From positions 496,001-560,000 of the forward strand of contig NZ_FPCJ01000001.1 of NCBI RefSeq assembly GCF_900116565.1: DNA of 64,000 nucleotides, in the 5' to 3' direction. A model generated the notes under the pieces. That model saw only the letters and a program-made list of their open reading frames with translations, had not been told where the DNA came from and did not search any database. Made by a program: the position numbers and the translations under genes. Positions 42,810 through 51,326 of this stretch are shown piece by piece. This DNA comes from Thermoflavifilum thermophilum (GTDB lineage: Bacteria > Bacteroidota > Bacteroidia > Chitinophagales > Chitinophagaceae). Numbering within the stretch: position 1 is the first letter of the stretch; the number at the start of each line of letters is the position of its first letter.

Positions 42810-44765
42810 GTGATTTCCAGGGAGAGTATTTCAGAAGTGCTGCAGCGGGTTGACATTGTGGATGTCATTGGCAGTTTTGTACGTCTGAAAAAGCGGGGAG
42901 CCAACTATCTGGGGCTTTGTCCGTTTCACCATGAAAAAACACCCTCTTTTACGGTCTCGCCAAGCAAAGAAATTTATAAATGTTTTGGCTGCGGCCGCAG
43001 TGGCAATGTCATTGGCTTCCTGATGGAACACGAAAAGCTGAGCTATGTGGAAGCTATCCGCTGGCTCGCTCAGCGTTATCATGTAGAGCTGCAGGAAACG
43101 GCTGTTTCACCCGAGTGGAAGGAACAGCAAATGCTGGCCGACAGCCTTTTTATCATCAACCATTTTGCACAGGAGTTTTTCACCCACGCCTTACTGGAAA
43201 CCGATGAAGGGCGGCATATCGGGCTGAGTTACCTGCAGGAAAGAGGCCTGCGGGAACATATCATCCAAAAATTTCAGCTGGGATACAATCCGGAGAATGG
43301 AGATGCATTTGCCCGGGCAGCGCTGGATAAAGGTTATCACGCAGAATATCTCCTGAAGACCGGACTCATTGCCAGGCGAGCAGGCGCACAGGGAAGCGAA
43401 TTTCCCTATCGCGATCCTTATGCGGGCCGCATCATTTTCCCCGTTCACAACCTCAGCGGCAAGATAGCTGGCTTCGGCGCTCGCAGCCTGCGCAACGATC
43501 CGCATACACCCAAATACATCAACACGCCGGAAAATGAGATTTACGTTAAAAGCAAAATCCTGTACGGCCTTTACCAGGCCCGGCAGGCTATCGGAAAAGA
43601 AGATGAATGCCTGCTGGTGGAAGGCTATATGGACGTGCTGGCCATGCATCAGGCTGGAATTGAAAACACAGTAGCTTCCAGCGGCACTTCGCTCACGACC
43701 GATCAATTGCAGCTGATCCGAAAGCTTACCCGCAGGCTAACCATTGTCTACGATGGCGATGCTGCCGGCATCAAAGCTGCCCAGCGCGGGATGGATCTGG
43801 CTCTGGAACAGGGGCTGGATGTGCGGCTGGTACTTTTGCCCGATGGCGAAGATCCGGACAGCTTTGTTTACAAGCATGGAGCCCAGGCTCTCAAAGAATT
43901 TATCGCAACCCATAAAAAAGATATCATCCTCTTTCAGCTGGAAACAGCCGCAGCAGGCGCATCGGATGATATTGAAAAAAAATCAGCCTTAATCAATCAA
44001 ATAGCCGCTACCCTGGCTCATTTGCACGATAGCACAGATTTTCTGCGCAGGCAGGATTATATTCGCCGTTGCAGCCAGATGCTGCATATCGATGAACAGG
44101 GGCTCACTTCGCTTGTCAATAAATTCATCCGGGAACAACTGCAGCGCAAATCCATTCCGGCTTCCACACAAGCTGAAGGCCAGTTGCTTGCGCAAACCGC
44201 TGAAGATGCAAACAAGGCAGATACCCTGCAACTGCTTCAGCAGGATGAGCAGCAGGAAAAAGGGTTGATCAAGATTTTACTAAAATACGGACAGCTGCCT
44301 CTGAAAGAAAATTACACCATTGCTGATTTCATTTTTAACCAGGGCGTACAACTGGAATTAATGGAACATCCCATAGCCAAGATGATTATGCTGGAATACC
44401 AGCAACTGTATGAAAAACAGCAAACCATTGATCTGCGTTATTTCCTGTATCACGAAAATCCGGAAATCGGAAAGTTTGTAGCCGAAGTGCTGAATCTGCA
44501 ATCGGATGAACCCCTGAGCGAAAACTGGGAACAACGCTTTCAACTCCAGATACAACGCGAACATGATATACCCATTGAGCAAGCTATTCAGACCGTCCAC
44601 CATTTGAAAATGCACAAACTGAAAAAAATGATAGCCGATAACCTTCGTGAACTCCAGCAAGCACAAACCGAAGAAGAAATGCTGCATTGCATCGAATTGC
44701 ATCAACAACTTAAAGCCCTCGAAAAACAGCTCGCCGAAGCTACAGGCACGGTTATTTATCATTAG
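42810..44765 (+). CDS. dnaG: DNA primase
   Basis: Synthesises RNA primers at the replication fork. The 651-residue product has the CHC2 zinc finger with ligands C37, H40, C58 and C61 (CPFHH and CFGCG). The catalytic core includes YAGRIIFPV and the TOPRIM motifs LLVEGYMDVL and IVYDGDAAGIKA. The C-terminal region binds the DnaB helicase and is divergent as usual. The start is GTG (GTGATTTCCAGG); a TAATTTG sequence at 42787-42793, one base short of the promoter consensus, precedes it. It overlaps the convergent CYTH gene by 14 bases. Not in the usual rpsU-dnaG-rpoD arrangement. Confidence 0.97.
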   Translation: MISRESISEVLQRVDIVDVIGSFVRLKKRGANYLGLCPFHHEKTPSFTVSPSKEIYKCFGCGRSGNVIGFLMEHEKLSYVEAIRWLAQRYHVELQETAVSPEWKEQQMLADSLFIINHFAQEFFTHALLETDEGRHIGLSYLQERGLREHIIQKFQLGYNPENGDAFARAALDKGYHAEYLLKTGLIARRAGAQGSEFPYRDPYAGRIIFPVHNLSGKIAGFGARSLRNDPHTPKYINTPENEIYVKSKILYGLYQARQAIGKEDECLLVEGYMDVLAMHQAGIENTVASSGTSLTTDQLQLIRKLTRRLTIVYDGDAAGIKAAQRGMDLALEQGLDVRLVLLPDGEDPDSFVYKHGAQALKEFIATHKKDIILFQLETAAAGASDDIEKKSALINQIAATLAHLHDSTDFLRRQDYIRRCSQMLHIDEQGLTSLVNKFIREQLQRKSIPASTQAEGQLLAQTAEDANKADTLQLLQQDEQQEKGLIKILLKYGQLPLKENYTIADFIFNQGVQLELMEHPIAKMIMLEYQQLYEKQQTIDLRYFLYHENPEIGKFVAEVLNLQSDEPLSENWEQRFQLQIQREHDIPIEQAIQTVHHLKMHKLKKMIADNLRELQQAQTEEEMLHCIELHQQLKALEKQLAEATGTVIYH

Positions 44766-45276
44766 CAGCCAATATCAAATCCAGATAAGATGCCTGCACA
44801 AGCTGATCGGCAGCGATGTGCAGCGAATCACGATAATACGCTGCCAGTTGTTCCATTTGCTGTTTATCCACAGTTGCAGAATCCTCAATAACTTCTGCTT
44901 CCACAAAAAATCCCAAACCACTCACTTCATCGAGATGAAATTTGGTTTGCCCGATGAAATAAATCTCTCGTTTTTTATGAACCTCACCCAATATACCCAA
45001 ACAAGCCGCCAGCAGCTGTTTTAAGTTTTGTGCATCCTGTAGGGGATAGAGCCATACATCTGATTGCCTGATAGCAGCATTTTCTTCCCTCCGGTAGTAA
45101 ATCAAAGCCCGTTCAATATTGCCTATCCGCAATTTTAACCTGCCCTCCGGCACCCGGAAATACACATCCACCTGTTCGTCAGTGCCTATAAATCTGGCAT
45201 GCTGGCTCTGCAACCAATGACGCGCATCAGCAAGTCCGGCCACCCGGGCTTTAAATTCCACATTCACCGGCATCAT
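44752..45276 (-). CDS. CYTH-domain protein (class IV adenylate cyclase-like)
   Basis: Cytoplasmic triphosphate-tunnel metalloenzyme of 174 residues. The N-terminal signature reads NVEFKARV, the N-x-E-x-K form seen in CyaB/class IV cyclase relatives rather than the ExExK of thiamine-triphosphatases. Further tunnel residues are in RLKLRIG, LIYYRRE and GLGFFVEAEVIE (paired Glu). These enzymes hydrolyse or cyclise organic or inorganic triphosphates; the activity here is not predictable. Two adjacent ATGs (45276 and 45273) are possible starts. The 3' end overlaps dnaG by 14 bases, convergently. Confidence 0.85.
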   Translation of the reverse strand: MMPVNVEFKARVAGLADARHWLQSQHARFIGTDEQVDVYFRVPEGRLKLRIGNIERALIYYRREENAAIRQSDVWLYPLQDAQNLKQLLAACLGILGEVHKKREIYFIGQTKFHLDEVSGLGFFVEAEVIEDSATVDKQQMEQLAAYYRDSLHIAADQLVQASYLDLILAANDK

Positions 45277-45362
45277 GTTTAATTTTTGGCATGATTGTTA
45301 AAACATTTTAAAGAGAACAGGCAAAATTACCGATCAATCTCTGATAAATGAGTTGAGTCAAT

Positions 45363-45370
45363 TAAATTTG
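45363..45370 (+). promoter_or_regulatory. -7 promoter element TAAATTTG before the unknown secreted protein
   Basis: Perfect TAnnTTTG upstream of ATG 45392. It argues against the longer frame starting at 45353, which would begin before the promoter. Confidence 0.5.
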
Positions 45371-45391
45371 TACACATCAACATACAAGATT

Positions 45392-46747
45392 ATGCTTAAA
45401 TATTCATACATGATCACAAACGCCATAACCTTTTTCCTCAAAAGAATAAACCAGTTGTCCACGGCCATGCCCAAATCTTTGTATGCAAATTTGTGGTGGC
45501 TCATCTTGCTCATCATCCATATATCTGCCTATGCACAGGACACAGCGAGTGTGGTGATTCCGGATACACTTACTCCTGTTACAGATACGGTAAGCATGGG
45601 GCTGGAACATATGCGTATCCAGACCACAGACAGCATCCTGCAAAGCCTGTATCAGCAAATTAAAAAACTATCGGAAAGTGACCGCCAGAATGCCATAGCC
45701 ATCCAGGGCCTGCTCCAGGGCCGCGAAGTGGATAATATGACCAAATACCAGTTGATGAAAAACAATATTATCAATGCTACCCAAACTTATTACCTGCTAA
45801 ACAAAAAAATCATTGACCTGAAAAGCCGTGCCAGTACAAACAACCTGGATGTATTTATCGCTTCCATTAATAATCCTGAAAGCAAAGAACTGGGGTTTTC
45901 CTTTAACGAACGCGTAATTGAGCTGGTTAAAAAAATTGTACTGGAAGGCAAGGCCGATGCAAACAAACGAAATCAAAAAATTGTAGAATCAACCAATTCC
46001 ATTATCAACAGCCCGATATTCAAAAGCTTTACCGCTCTTTCACCTCCCTTGGGTATAGCCAATGCAATTATGACTTTCTTCCAAAGCATCAGCATTACAG
46101 ATAAGTCAATCAACCAAAAAAATCTGAAAGCGTTTGAAAATGAGCTGAACAAGTACGTGATGTTTTACACCTCATTAAATGAAGGTAACCAGAAATTTAA
46201 ATATGGTTTGAACTTTAACAGGGATCAGCTAAACAGCCTGCATGAGGATTTATATAATCATCTGCTGTTCACGGCTTCTGCTATGAAATTTAATTTGCCC
46301 GATCGGAAAAACAAATCACTTGCAGAAGCCATGAATCAATTCTTTCTCACCTTCACACGGGAAAGAGTAGAACAATATTTCAATCAGCTGGAAAAACAAT
46401 ATACAAATCCAAAGACCGGAAAAATTGATTATGAAAGATTACTGCGGGAAAACGGAAATCTGAAGGAAGTAAATAATCAACTGGAGGACCTGGTATTGTT
46501 AACCAAACGTTTTGAAAATATTTACAACGAGTATTTCACTTTGCTGGATAATTATTATGCGCAGGTGAACAATGCCCTTCAGATTGCCGCCGACAATGGA
46601 TTGGCTGATAAAAACCTGATTAAACAGAAACAGCAGGAATTTGCCCAGCTTGAACAAGAAGCAATAAATGATATGAAAGCATCTATCAACATTGATGAGC
46701 TGAAAAACTCAACGGATAATATTAAGTACCGATTTAAGATTTATTAA
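45392..46747 (+). CDS. Unrecognised secreted, helical protein
   Basis: Predicted exported protein of about 451 residues; I do not recognise the family. A hydrophobic export segment SLYANLWWLILLIIHISAY ends near AQ. If translation starts at 45467 (MPKSLYANLWW) this is a classic signal peptide; ATG 45392 is the first after the TAAATTTG promoter and has an A-rich upstream region, so it is used here. The mature part is strongly helical, rich in Asn, Lys, Gln and Leu, with coiled-coil-like stretches (about 80-130 and 330-440) such as NLKEVNNQLEDLVLLTKRFE. There are no Cys residues or catalytic motifs. The local DNA is AT-rich compared with dnaG. It could be a periplasmic or surface structural protein. 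Confidence 0.7.
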   Translation: MLKYSYMITNAITFFLKRINQLSTAMPKSLYANLWWLILLIIHISAYAQDTASVVIPDTLTPVTDTVSMGLEHMRIQTTDSILQSLYQQIKKLSESDRQNAIAIQGLLQGREVDNMTKYQLMKNNIINATQTYYLLNKKIIDLKSRASTNNLDVFIASINNPESKELGFSFNERVIELVKKIVLEGKADANKRNQKIVESTNSIINSPIFKSFTALSPPLGIANAIMTFFQSISITDKSINQKNLKAFENELNKYVMFYTSLNEGNQKFKYGLNFNRDQLNSLHEDLYNHLLFTASAMKFNLPDRKNKSLAEAMNQFFLTFTRERVEQYFNQLEKQYTNPKTGKIDYERLLRENGNLKEVNNQLEDLVLLTKRFENIYNEYFTLLDNYYAQVNNALQIAADNGLADKNLIKQKQQEFAQLEQEAINDMKASINIDELKNSTDNIKYRFKIY

Positions 46748-46867
46748 CGGATACAGAGACAAGGTGCAAGTAATCAGATATCTCCATCGGCAAAAGTCAA
46801 ACGTAATTCTGCATTCAAGATAATGTTTACCAAATGCAATATGAAATGATGCGGGAAACTTGTTTTC

Positions 46868-49261
46868 CTATTCCCGCATCATTTCGAGTACATTATCAAT
46901 GATATCTTCTGCATTGGGTTTGGAAAAATAATCTCCATCTGTACCATAAGCAGGACGATGAGCCTGTGCACTTAATGTGCGGGGAGCTACATCCAGCCAG
47001 CGATATCCACCCTGTTTCTCAATTACTTCCTGCATCATATAAGCCGTTGCGCCTCCCGGTACATCTTCATCGAGGAACAAAATCCGATTGGTTTTTTTCA
47101 ATGATTCTACAATGCGATGATGAATATCAAAAGGCAATAAAGTCTGCACATCAATCAATTCACAGGAAATACCAAAATCATGCTGCAACCGATCGGCCGC
47201 CTCAGATGCTATACGCAAAATAGAACCATAGGAAACTATGGTAATATCTGTTCCTTCCCTCATCACTTCCGGAACACCCATTGGTACAGTATATTCACGA
47301 ATATTGGAAGGCATTCTTTCTTTTAAGCGGTAACCATTTAAACATTCAATTACTAATGCGGGTTCAGCAGCACGCAACAGCGTATTATACATACCTGCAG
47401 CTTTAACCATATTCCGGGGCACACAAATGTACATGCCCCGCAAAGCACCGAGCAGCAATTGCATGGGCGAGCCGGAATGCCAGATGCCTTCCAGCCGATG
47501 CCCGCGGGTACGCACAATAATCGGACAAATCTGTATCCCGTTGGTACGATAATGCAGGGTTGCTACATCATCACTAAGTGTTTGCAAAGCAAAAAGCAGA
47601 TAATCCAGATACTGAATTTCAGCAATAGGGCGCAAACCTCGCATGGCCATACCAATTCCCTGACCAATGATGGTAGCTTCACGAATGCCTGTATCGAAAA
47701 TGCGATCAGCACCATACTTCTGCTGCAAGCCTGCAAATGCCTGGTTTACATCACCGATTTTACCTACATCCTCGCCGAATGCAAATACAGTGGGATGATA
47801 AGAAAACAAATCATCGAAATAACGATTTAACACTTCATATCCGTTAATCAAAGGAGCATTTTCGTCGTATACAGGTTTTACTTCCGGAACTGATAATGCT
47901 GAAATCGGTCCATCTGCATATAAATGGGTGTTGTAGGCTTTTTTGTAAAATGCTCTTCTTTCTTCACAGAATTTCAATAATTCTTCTTTGGCAGGATCGG
48001 GCAGATGATGATGCATTTGCGCAATGCGGGAAGCGGTTTTCAATACATCTTTATGAAAGGGAGCCTGTTCAGCTGCGAGTTCTTGCAAAAGTTTGCTGAT
48101 GATTGGTTTGTGAGCCTGTGGATGTTGCATCAACTTTTTACCCAATGAAATCACCTGCTTTACTTGCTCACGAATGGGCTGCATATATTTTTCCCATGCT
48201 CGTTGCCTGGCCTGCTGCACAGATTGACGGGCCTCTTGCTCCAGCGCGTTCAGGTCTTCTTCTGTAGCCAGCTGATTATCCAAAATCCATTCCCGCATTT
48301 TGCGATTGCAGTCCCATTCTTTTTCCCATTCCAAACGCTCCTTGCTTTTGTATCGCTCGTGTGAACCCGAAGTAGAATGTCCCAGCGGTTGTGTAAGCTC
48401 TTCCACATGAAATAAGGCGGGGATATGATGCTCGCGAACCCGCTGAATACCGGCTTCAAATACTTCACACATTTCTGCATAATCCCATCCTTTTACCCGA
48501 TAAATATCCCAGCCATTGGATTTGCCAGAGCGACGAAACCCTTCCATCACGGCAGAAATGGAATTCTTGGTAGTTTGCAACTTACGGGGGACGGAAATGC
48601 CATAGCCATCATCCCACACAAACACAGCCATGGGCACCTGCAATACACCCGCGGCATTGATGGTTTCCCAAAACAATCCTTCTGAAGTACTGGCATCGCC
48701 AATCGTCACAAAACATACTTCATCACCGTGATGTGACAGGTGGGTGAGTGATTGCAAGGAAGGTAAATGCCTGAACAATTTGGAAGCAAAAGCCAGTCCC
48801 AGTGAACGCGGCATCTGTGCAGCCGTAGGAGCCAGATCGGCAGCGGAATTGTATCGGTTTACCAGATCCAGCCATTGACCGTTTTCATCCACAAAAGGCG
48901 TAGCAAAATGGCTGTTCATCTGCCGGCCTGATGAAAAGGGATCGTGTGCTGGGTCAATATCCGCATACAGCTGGGAGAAAAACTGCTCTATTGTGGCCAT
49001 ACCCGTAGCAAAAGCCAGCGTTTGATCCCGATAATATCCCGAACGAATATCACCCGGTCGGAAAAAACGTGCCAATGCCACCTGCGGTACTTCCTTGCCA
49101 TCGCCAAAAATGCCAAACTTGGCCCTGCCATTTAATACTTCTTTTCTGCCCAACACGCTGGCCTCCCGGCTTTCGCAGGCAATCCTGTAATCGCGCAATA
49201 CCTGGCGGCGAAATTCTTCAAAGGAAAGCTGCTCGGAATGGGTTTCAGCAGAAATCATCAT
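46868..49261 (-). CDS. Fused E1 alpha/beta 2-oxoacid dehydrogenase
   Basis: Thiamine-diphosphate-dependent E1 component in which alpha and beta subunits are joined in one 797-residue chain. The N-terminal alpha part has the TPP motif GDASTSEGLFWETINAAGVL (about 190-210), FVWDDGYGISVP and the TSGSHERY phosphorylation-loop region. A helical linker covers about 330-470. The C-terminal beta part has FAFGEDVGKIGDVNQAF, FDTGIREATIIGQGIGMAM, RTRGHRLEGIWHSGSP and SYGSILRIASEAA. Such fusions are common in Bacteroidota and usually annotated as branched-chain (2-oxoisovalerate) or general E1; the substrate is not certain. E2 and E3 genes are not nearby. A TAAATTTG promoter with a TTTG 16 bases away precedes it. 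Confidence 0.93.
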   Translation of the reverse strand: MMISAETHSEQLSFEEFRRQVLRDYRIACESREASVLGRKEVLNGRAKFGIFGDGKEVPQVALARFFRPGDIRSGYYRDQTLAFATGMATIEQFFSQLYADIDPAHDPFSSGRQMNSHFATPFVDENGQWLDLVNRYNSAADLAPTAAQMPRSLGLAFASKLFRHLPSLQSLTHLSHHGDEVCFVTIGDASTSEGLFWETINAAGVLQVPMAVFVWDDGYGISVPRKLQTTKNSISAVMEGFRRSGKSNGWDIYRVKGWDYAEMCEVFEAGIQRVREHHIPALFHVEELTQPLGHSTSGSHERYKSKERLEWEKEWDCNRKMREWILDNQLATEEDLNALEQEARQSVQQARQRAWEKYMQPIREQVKQVISLGKKLMQHPQAHKPIISKLLQELAAEQAPFHKDVLKTASRIAQMHHHLPDPAKEELLKFCEERRAFYKKAYNTHLYADGPISALSVPEVKPVYDENAPLINGYEVLNRYFDDLFSYHPTVFAFGEDVGKIGDVNQAFAGLQQKYGADRIFDTGIREATIIGQGIGMAMRGLRPIAEIQYLDYLLFALQTLSDDVATLHYRTNGIQICPIIVRTRGHRLEGIWHSGSPMQLLLGALRGMYICVPRNMVKAAGMYNTLLRAAEPALVIECLNGYRLKERMPSNIREYTVPMGVPEVMREGTDITIVSYGSILRIASEAADRLQHDFGISCELIDVQTLLPFDIHHRIVESLKKTNRILFLDEDVPGGATAYMMQEVIEKQGGYRWLDVAPRTLSAQAHRPAYGTDGDYFSKPNAEDIIDNVLEMMRE

Positions 49262-49302
49262 GCGTATGGTTATTTAGCTTTACATTGAAGGTGCGATGTT
49301 AA

Positions 49303-49310
49303 CAAATTTA
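49303..49310 (-). promoter_or_regulatory. -7 promoter element TAAATTTG before the E1 gene
   Basis: Perfect TAnnTTTG on the minus strand with TTTG at 49327-49330 as -33 element (16-base spacer), 41 bases before the E1 ATG. Confidence 0.6.
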
Positions 49311-49421
49311 CCTTTTTTCTGAAGGACAAACCCCGCTATCCCGTGTATAATTTCTCACGAAGGAAGAAAAAATTTTGTAGAATTTTGAATCATTTATCTG
49401 CTATTGTTTATATTTTGGTAG

Positions 49422-49429
49422 TAAATTTG
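49422..49429 (+). promoter_or_regulatory. -7 promoter element TAAATTTG before the DUF1573 gene
   Basis: Perfect TAnnTTTG with TTG at 49404-49406 (15-base spacer), 46 bases before the DUF1573 ATG. The AT-rich leader fits Bacteroidota initiation regions. Confidence 0.6.
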
Positions 49430-49475
49430 ATGAGCTTTGAACAGAACAAAATTTTTCATTTAAAACATTTTTCCC

Positions 49476-49880
49476 ATGAAAAAACTGATATTGAGCTTGT
49501 CCATGCTGTTAGGTGCCCTGCTGCCGGCCATGGCGCAAACAGCTTCATCCGCACAATCATCCGATCCTTTTGCCGGTAAGGTGAAGTTTAATCAGGAAAC
49601 AATTGATTTCGGAACAACGAAACTAAACCATCCGGTTTCCGTTACTTTCGTATTCAAAAATGTGGGTAATACACCTTTGATTATTGAAAATGTTCGGCCA
49701 TCTTGCGGCTGCACCACGCCCAGCTACACGCAGGAACCCGTGCTGCCCGGTAAGGAAGGAAAAATAGTTGCTACCTACAATGCGGCCGTGTTGGGAGAAG
49801 CCAGCAAAACAGTTTCGGTGAAATTTAAAGGCATTGATCAGGAACTGGATTTGCATTTTACAGGTAAAGTAGTACAATGA
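49476..49880 (+). CDS. DUF1573 secreted protein
   Basis: Exported protein of 134 residues with a signal peptide (MKKLILSLSMLLGALLPAMAQ). The single Ig-like domain has the DUF1573 signatures IDFGTTKLNHPVSVTFVF, GNTPLIIENVRPSCGCTTP and the C-terminal LDLHFTGKVVQ. The conserved Cys pair in SCGC may bind a metal or form a disulfide. The family is abundant in Bacteroidota and functionally undefined. It is monocistronic, with a good promoter in front and a strong terminator behind. Confidence 0.92.
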   Translation: MKKLILSLSMLLGALLPAMAQTASSAQSSDPFAGKVKFNQETIDFGTTKLNHPVSVTFVFKNVGNTPLIIENVRPSCGCTTPSYTQEPVLPGKEGKIVATYNAAVLGEASKTVSVKFKGIDQELDLHFTGKVVQ

Positions 49881-49905
49881 TTTTGCTTGTGTAGTTAAAT
49901 GTTTG

Positions 49906-49936
49906 AAAAGCCGCTTCAACAGCGGCTTTTCTTTTT
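49906..49936 (+). terminator. Intrinsic terminator after the DUF1573 gene
   Basis: Perfect 10-bp stem AAAAGCCGCT with AGCGGCTTTT, loop TCAAC, then CTTTTT; 26 bases after the stop codon. Confidence 0.9.
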
Positions 49937-50024
49937 ATATCCAATAATCCATTCCTTCAGCTATTTTTCATCAGCTGGGTTTGCTTTCATTCTACATAGC
50001 ATGCATTATGCAACTGAAATATCT

Positions 50025-50032
50025 TAAGTTTG
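50025..50032 (+). promoter_or_regulatory. -7 promoter element TAAGTTTG before the aminotransferase
   Basis: Perfect TAnnTTTG ending only 4 bases before the ATG at 50037, so transcription should start at or just inside the start codon. Confidence 0.55.
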
Positions 50033-50036
50033 CCAC

Positions 50037-51236
50037 ATGTTATCAGTCAGTCAGCGTGCACTACAAATGCCTGCTTCGCCTATCCGCAAACTGGTACCGT
50101 TTGCTGAACAGGCCGCCCGGAAAGGTATTCACATCCATTATTTGAATATCGGCCAACCTGATATTAAAACACCACCGGCCTTTCTGCAAGCGATCAAAAA
50201 TGCACAACTTGATGTACTGGCCTATAGCCATAGTGCCGGGAATTATCCTTTCAGGGAGAAATTGGCCCAATATTATCAACGCCTGGGTCTCAAAGTATCT
50301 CCTGATGAAATCATCGTTACCACAGGTGGTTCAGAGGCTATTTTGTTTGCTATGATGACCTGCCTGGATGCTGGCGATGAGGTATTGATTCCGGAGCCTT
50401 GTTATGCAAATTATCTGGGCTTTGCTGCCGAAACGGGTATTCAGGTAAAGTCCATACCATCTGACATTGAAAGCGGTTTTGCCCTGCCGGATCGGGAAGC
50501 TTTTGAACAAGCCATCGGGCCTCGTACGCGGGCCGTGCTGATATGCAATCCCAACAACCCTACCGGACATGTATATACCCTTGAGGAGCTGCGGGTGCTG
50601 GAAGATTTTTGCCGTAAACACCAGCTATTTTTGTTTTCCGATGAGGCCTACCGGGAATTTTGTTATGAAGGTACCCATTATTCAGCTCTTAGCCTGTCAT
50701 CGATCCGTGATCAAGTTGTTTTGCTTGATACCATTTCCAAGCGCTACAGTGCCTGTGGAGCCCGCATCGGCGCATTGATTTCACATCATCCCGAGGTTGT
50801 CGCCTCCGCTTTAAAATACGCACAGGCACGGCTTTCGCCCCCAACCCTCGAACAAATCGGTGCAGCTGCGGCTCTGGATCTTCCACCGGATTATTTCCAA
50901 GCCACACGCCAGGAGTACAAACAACGCAGAGATACCCTGGTAAAATTGCTGAATGAAATACCGGGTGTGTTTTGTCCGATGCCGCAAGGAGCATTTTACG
51001 CCATGGCCCGTCTTCCGGTAAAAGATGCCGACAGTTTCTGCCAGTGGATGCTGGAAAGTTTTTCCTATGAAGGAGAAACCGTGATGATGGCGCCCGGAGC
51101 CGGATTTTATGCCACACCCGGTCTGGGCCTGCAGGAAGTACGCATCGCCTATGTGCTTGAAGAAACCGCCCTGATCCGGGCCATGCATTGCCTGAAAATT
51201 GCGCTGGAACAATATCCTGACCGCTGCATGCCTTAA
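50037..51236 (+). CDS. PLP-dependent aminotransferase, class I (AspC-like)
   Basis: Cytoplasmic fold-type I aminotransferase of 399 residues. The N-terminus QMPASPIRKLVPFAEQA and IHYLNIGQPDIKTP are family hallmarks. VTTGGSEAILFAM binds the cofactor phosphate, and CNPNNPTGHVYT contains the Asn/Pro loop. FSDEAYREF has the Asp that bonds the pyridine nitrogen, and TISKRYSACGARIG the Schiff-base Lys (about 235). The C-terminal RIAYVLEE provides the substrate-carboxylate Arg. Aspartate, branched-chain or aromatic specificity cannot be decided. The start at 50037 matches the family length and sits 4 bases after the promoter box. Confidence 0.93.
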   Translation: MLSVSQRALQMPASPIRKLVPFAEQAARKGIHIHYLNIGQPDIKTPPAFLQAIKNAQLDVLAYSHSAGNYPFREKLAQYYQRLGLKVSPDEIIVTTGGSEAILFAMMTCLDAGDEVLIPEPCYANYLGFAAETGIQVKSIPSDIESGFALPDREAFEQAIGPRTRAVLICNPNNPTGHVYTLEELRVLEDFCRKHQLFLFSDEAYREFCYEGTHYSALSLSSIRDQVVLLDTISKRYSACGARIGALISHHPEVVASALKYAQARLSPPTLEQIGAAAALDLPPDYFQATRQEYKQRRDTLVKLLNEIPGVFCPMPQGAFYAMARLPVKDADSFCQWMLESFSYEGETVMMAPGAGFYATPGLGLQEVRIAYVLEETALIRAMHCLKIALEQYPDRCMP

Positions 51237-51326
51237 CCACATTTTGTATGTTCCGCCCAGTCATGAAAATTTAGCTTGCATTTCCTGCATGTGCACGATA
51301 TTTTCGTATCACAAAATCTAAGCACT

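Noticed and set aside
44864-44872. TTATCCACA, a perfect DnaA-box sequence
   Set aside because: Single copy inside the CYTH coding region, no cluster of boxes or AT-rich unwinding element beside it.
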